Below, in pieces: positions 30,597 to 31,902 of a DNA stretch of 31,902 nucleotides. The stretch is from SIG469 sp964541215 (GTDB lineage Bacteria > Bacillota > Clostridia > Oscillospirales > Oscillospiraceae), in contig CAZIPP010000008.1 in NCBI GenBank assembly GCA_964541215.1, positions 1 through 31,902 on the forward strand, read 5' to 3'. The notes under the pieces are model-generated. The model saw nothing but the letters and a program-made list of their open reading frames with translations, made no database searches and was not told the origin of the DNA. Within the stretch, counting starts at the first letter, position 1. Each line of letters begins with the position of its first letter. A program made the translations under genes and the position numbers.

Positions 30597-31838
30597 CTAT
30601 ATTATCTCTTTTTTAAGCTTTGCAAATCTTGGCAGACCGTTTTCCTTTTCCAGCTTGGTTTCGCCAACGATGAGGGGAGAGGCGTAGTCAAAGAATTCTT
30701 TGCTCATACCGCTGCCGTTGTCGCCGATCCATTCAAGGGGAACCTTCTTTTCGTAGTTGGCGACATCTTCAAGAGGTACGAGCTCAACTTTTGAGCTGTA
30801 AATGTCACCGTCTTCGCGGATAATGGCAGCCATACGTCCGGTAATGCCGGAAACTGCGGACTCAACAGCGGTTTTGCCTACCATAAAGGCTTCTTCGATG
30901 TCAGTTCCGGAGGCGGTGTGAGCTGCGCAGCGCTGCAGCAGGCTCAGCTCGATTCCGCGGACTTTTGTGTTGATACGAGATTTGACAAAACCGGTGAGGG
31001 TAAGAGCCAGACCGCCCATCTGAGCGTGACCAAAAGCGTCCTTGCTGGATGCGATAGATGAACCGTACTCGGAAATGTACTTGCCGTCCTTGTCCTTAAC
31101 GCCTTCGGAAACGGCCACGATGACCTTCTTCTTAGCGTCATAAATGCGCTGTACGTCGTCAAGGAAAGCGTCCATGTCAAATACCTTTTCAGGCAGATAA
31201 ACCAGGTCAGGACCATATTCGCCCGCCAGAGAAGCAGCTGCGGTGAGCCAACCGGCGTTGCGTCCCATTATTTCAACTACGGTGACCATGCCTGAATCAT
31301 ATACGGTGGCATCAAGATAAAGCTCCATCATGGTAGTGGCGATATACTTGGCTGCGCTGCCGAAACCGGGGCAGTGGTCGGTACCGAAAAGGTCGTTGTC
31401 GATGGTTTTGGGTACGCCGATGACGTTGCAGTCATAGCCGGACTTTGCCATGAAGGCGCTGACTTTCTGACAGGTGTCCATGGAATCATTGCCGCCGATA
31501 TAGAAGAAATAACGGATATCGTACTTTTTGAATATCTCAAGGATCCGCTCATAATCGGTTGGATCTACAGCAGGATCCTTCATCTTATAGCGGCATGAGC
31601 CGGCTGCTGAGGAGGGGGTGTAGGGAAGTCTTGCCAGTTCCTCCGGGTCTTCTTTGCCGAAGTCAAAAAGCTGGTCGTTCAGCACGCCGGTGATACCGTG
31701 GCTCATGCCCAGCACACGGGTGATGTTTTCATTTTCAAGGGCGGTCTTTACAACACCATACAGGCTGGCGTTGATAACGGAGGTCGGACCGCCGGACTGA
31801 CCAACAAGGGCAGCGCCTTTCAGGATCTTTTCATTCAT
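30597..31838 (-). CDS. pfp: 6-phosphofructokinase, pyrophosphate-dependent type
   Basis: 413 residues from the ATG at 31838, which has GAAAGGAACT upstream; the longer frame has no such site. The phosphate-binding loop GQSGGPTSVINAS is at 13-25. The nucleotide/PPi loop is GGNDS (115-119), with Asp where ATP-dependent enzymes have Gly. The catalytic loop is PKTIDND (143-149), where Lys replaces the Gly of ATP enzymes; both features mark PPi-dependent members. MGRNAGWL is the substrate-binding segment. It converts fructose 6-phosphate to fructose 1,6-bisphosphate in glycolysis, reversibly when PPi is used. It is convergent with the SnoaL operon and unlikely to be part of it. Confidence 0.92.
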   Translation of the reverse strand: MNEKILKGAALVGQSGGPTSVINASLYGVVKTALENENITRVLGMSHGITGVLNDQLFDFGKEDPEELARLPYTPSSAAGSCRYKMKDPAVDPTDYERILEIFKKYDIRYFFYIGGNDSMDTCQKVSAFMAKSGYDCNVIGVPKTIDNDLFGTDHCPGFGSAAKYIATTMMELYLDATVYDSGMVTVVEIMGRNAGWLTAAASLAGEYGPDLVYLPEKVFDMDAFLDDVQRIYDAKKKVIVAVSEGVKDKDGKYISEYGSSIASSKDAFGHAQMGGLALTLTGFVKSRINTKVRGIELSLLQRCAAHTASGTDIEEAFMVGKTAVESAVSGITGRMAAIIREDGDIYSSKVELVPLEDVANYEKKVPLEWIGDNGSGMSKEFFDYASPLIVGETKLEKENGLPRFAKLKKEII

Positions 31839-31882
31839 ATTATCAGTTCCTTTCGGAAAAAATTCACTGGGATAACTGTTTA

Positions 31883-31898
31883 AGTATATCATATGATA
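31883..31898 (-). promoter_or_regulatory. Possible -10 box and palindrome upstream of phosphofructokinase
   Basis: On the minus strand TATACT (31888-31883) could be a -10 box 45 bases before the ATG. The perfect palindrome TATCATATGATA (31887-31898) overlaps its upstream edge and could be an operator. The -35 box would lie outside the window. Confidence 0.35.
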
Positions 31899-31902
31899 AA
31901 TT

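Overview
The window looks like a fragment of a Clostridia genome (Bacillota, probably an Oscillospirales-type gut or rumen anaerobe, and probably a metagenome-derived scaffold). This is inferred from gene content: an OmpR-type two-component pair, a VanW lipoprotein, a YgiQ-type radical SAM protein, a PPi-type phosphofructokinase and a PucR regulator. Strong GGAGG ribosome-binding sites, TTG starts and many short palindromic intergenic repeats fit the same picture. No tRNA, rRNA, CRISPR array, transposase or phage gene was seen. A run of 100 N lies inside one gene.

Layout. 1-3.0 kb: response regulator and sensor kinase on the minus strand, with palindromic repeats before, between and after them. 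3.1-8.2 kb: an FAD flavoprotein (-), a VanW lipoprotein (-) and a double hot-dog (MaoC-like) protein (+). 8.4-12.5 kb: a minus-strand operon of a divergent PyrF-like protein, a histidine phosphatase-GNAT fusion and YgiQ. 12.6-17.3 kb: a small Cys-rich membrane protein, then a plus-strand operon of a ferredoxin-flavoprotein, SfsA, a Nudix hydrolase and a MATE transporter. 17.3-21.7 kb: a three-gene minus-strand block (membrane-anchored MerR regulator, DUF58 protein, DUF4129-like membrane protein). The block lies between two copies of a repeat-plus-terminator unit, and the left copy carries the last 13 codons and stop of a second beta-helix gene. 21.7-30.5 kb: a beta-helix protein (-), a PucR regulator (-), and a divergent plus-strand operon of a solute-binding lipoprotein and three tandem SnoaL/NTF2-like proteins. 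30.6-31.8 kb: a PPi-type phosphofructokinase (-).

The most unusual signal is a Gly/Pro-rich low-complexity segment in three proteins of unrelated fold: the ferredoxin-flavoprotein (residues about 122-158), the beta-helix protein (385-416) and the third SnoaL-like protein (283-372). None of the three has a visible export signal, so they may meet in the cytoplasm. With the PucR regulator and the lipoprotein they are candidates for one undescribed uptake and redox or lyase system. The substrate cannot be read from the sequence. A second candidate novelty is the MerR regulator with a transmembrane helix and a large predicted extracytoplasmic domain, co-transcribed with DUF58 and DUF4129 genes and without a MoxR ATPase.

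The N gap is flanked by an identical 55-bp sequence on both sides. Merging the two copies restores one continuous 553-residue reading frame, so the gap is probably an assembly artefact in a 15-bp repeat tract.
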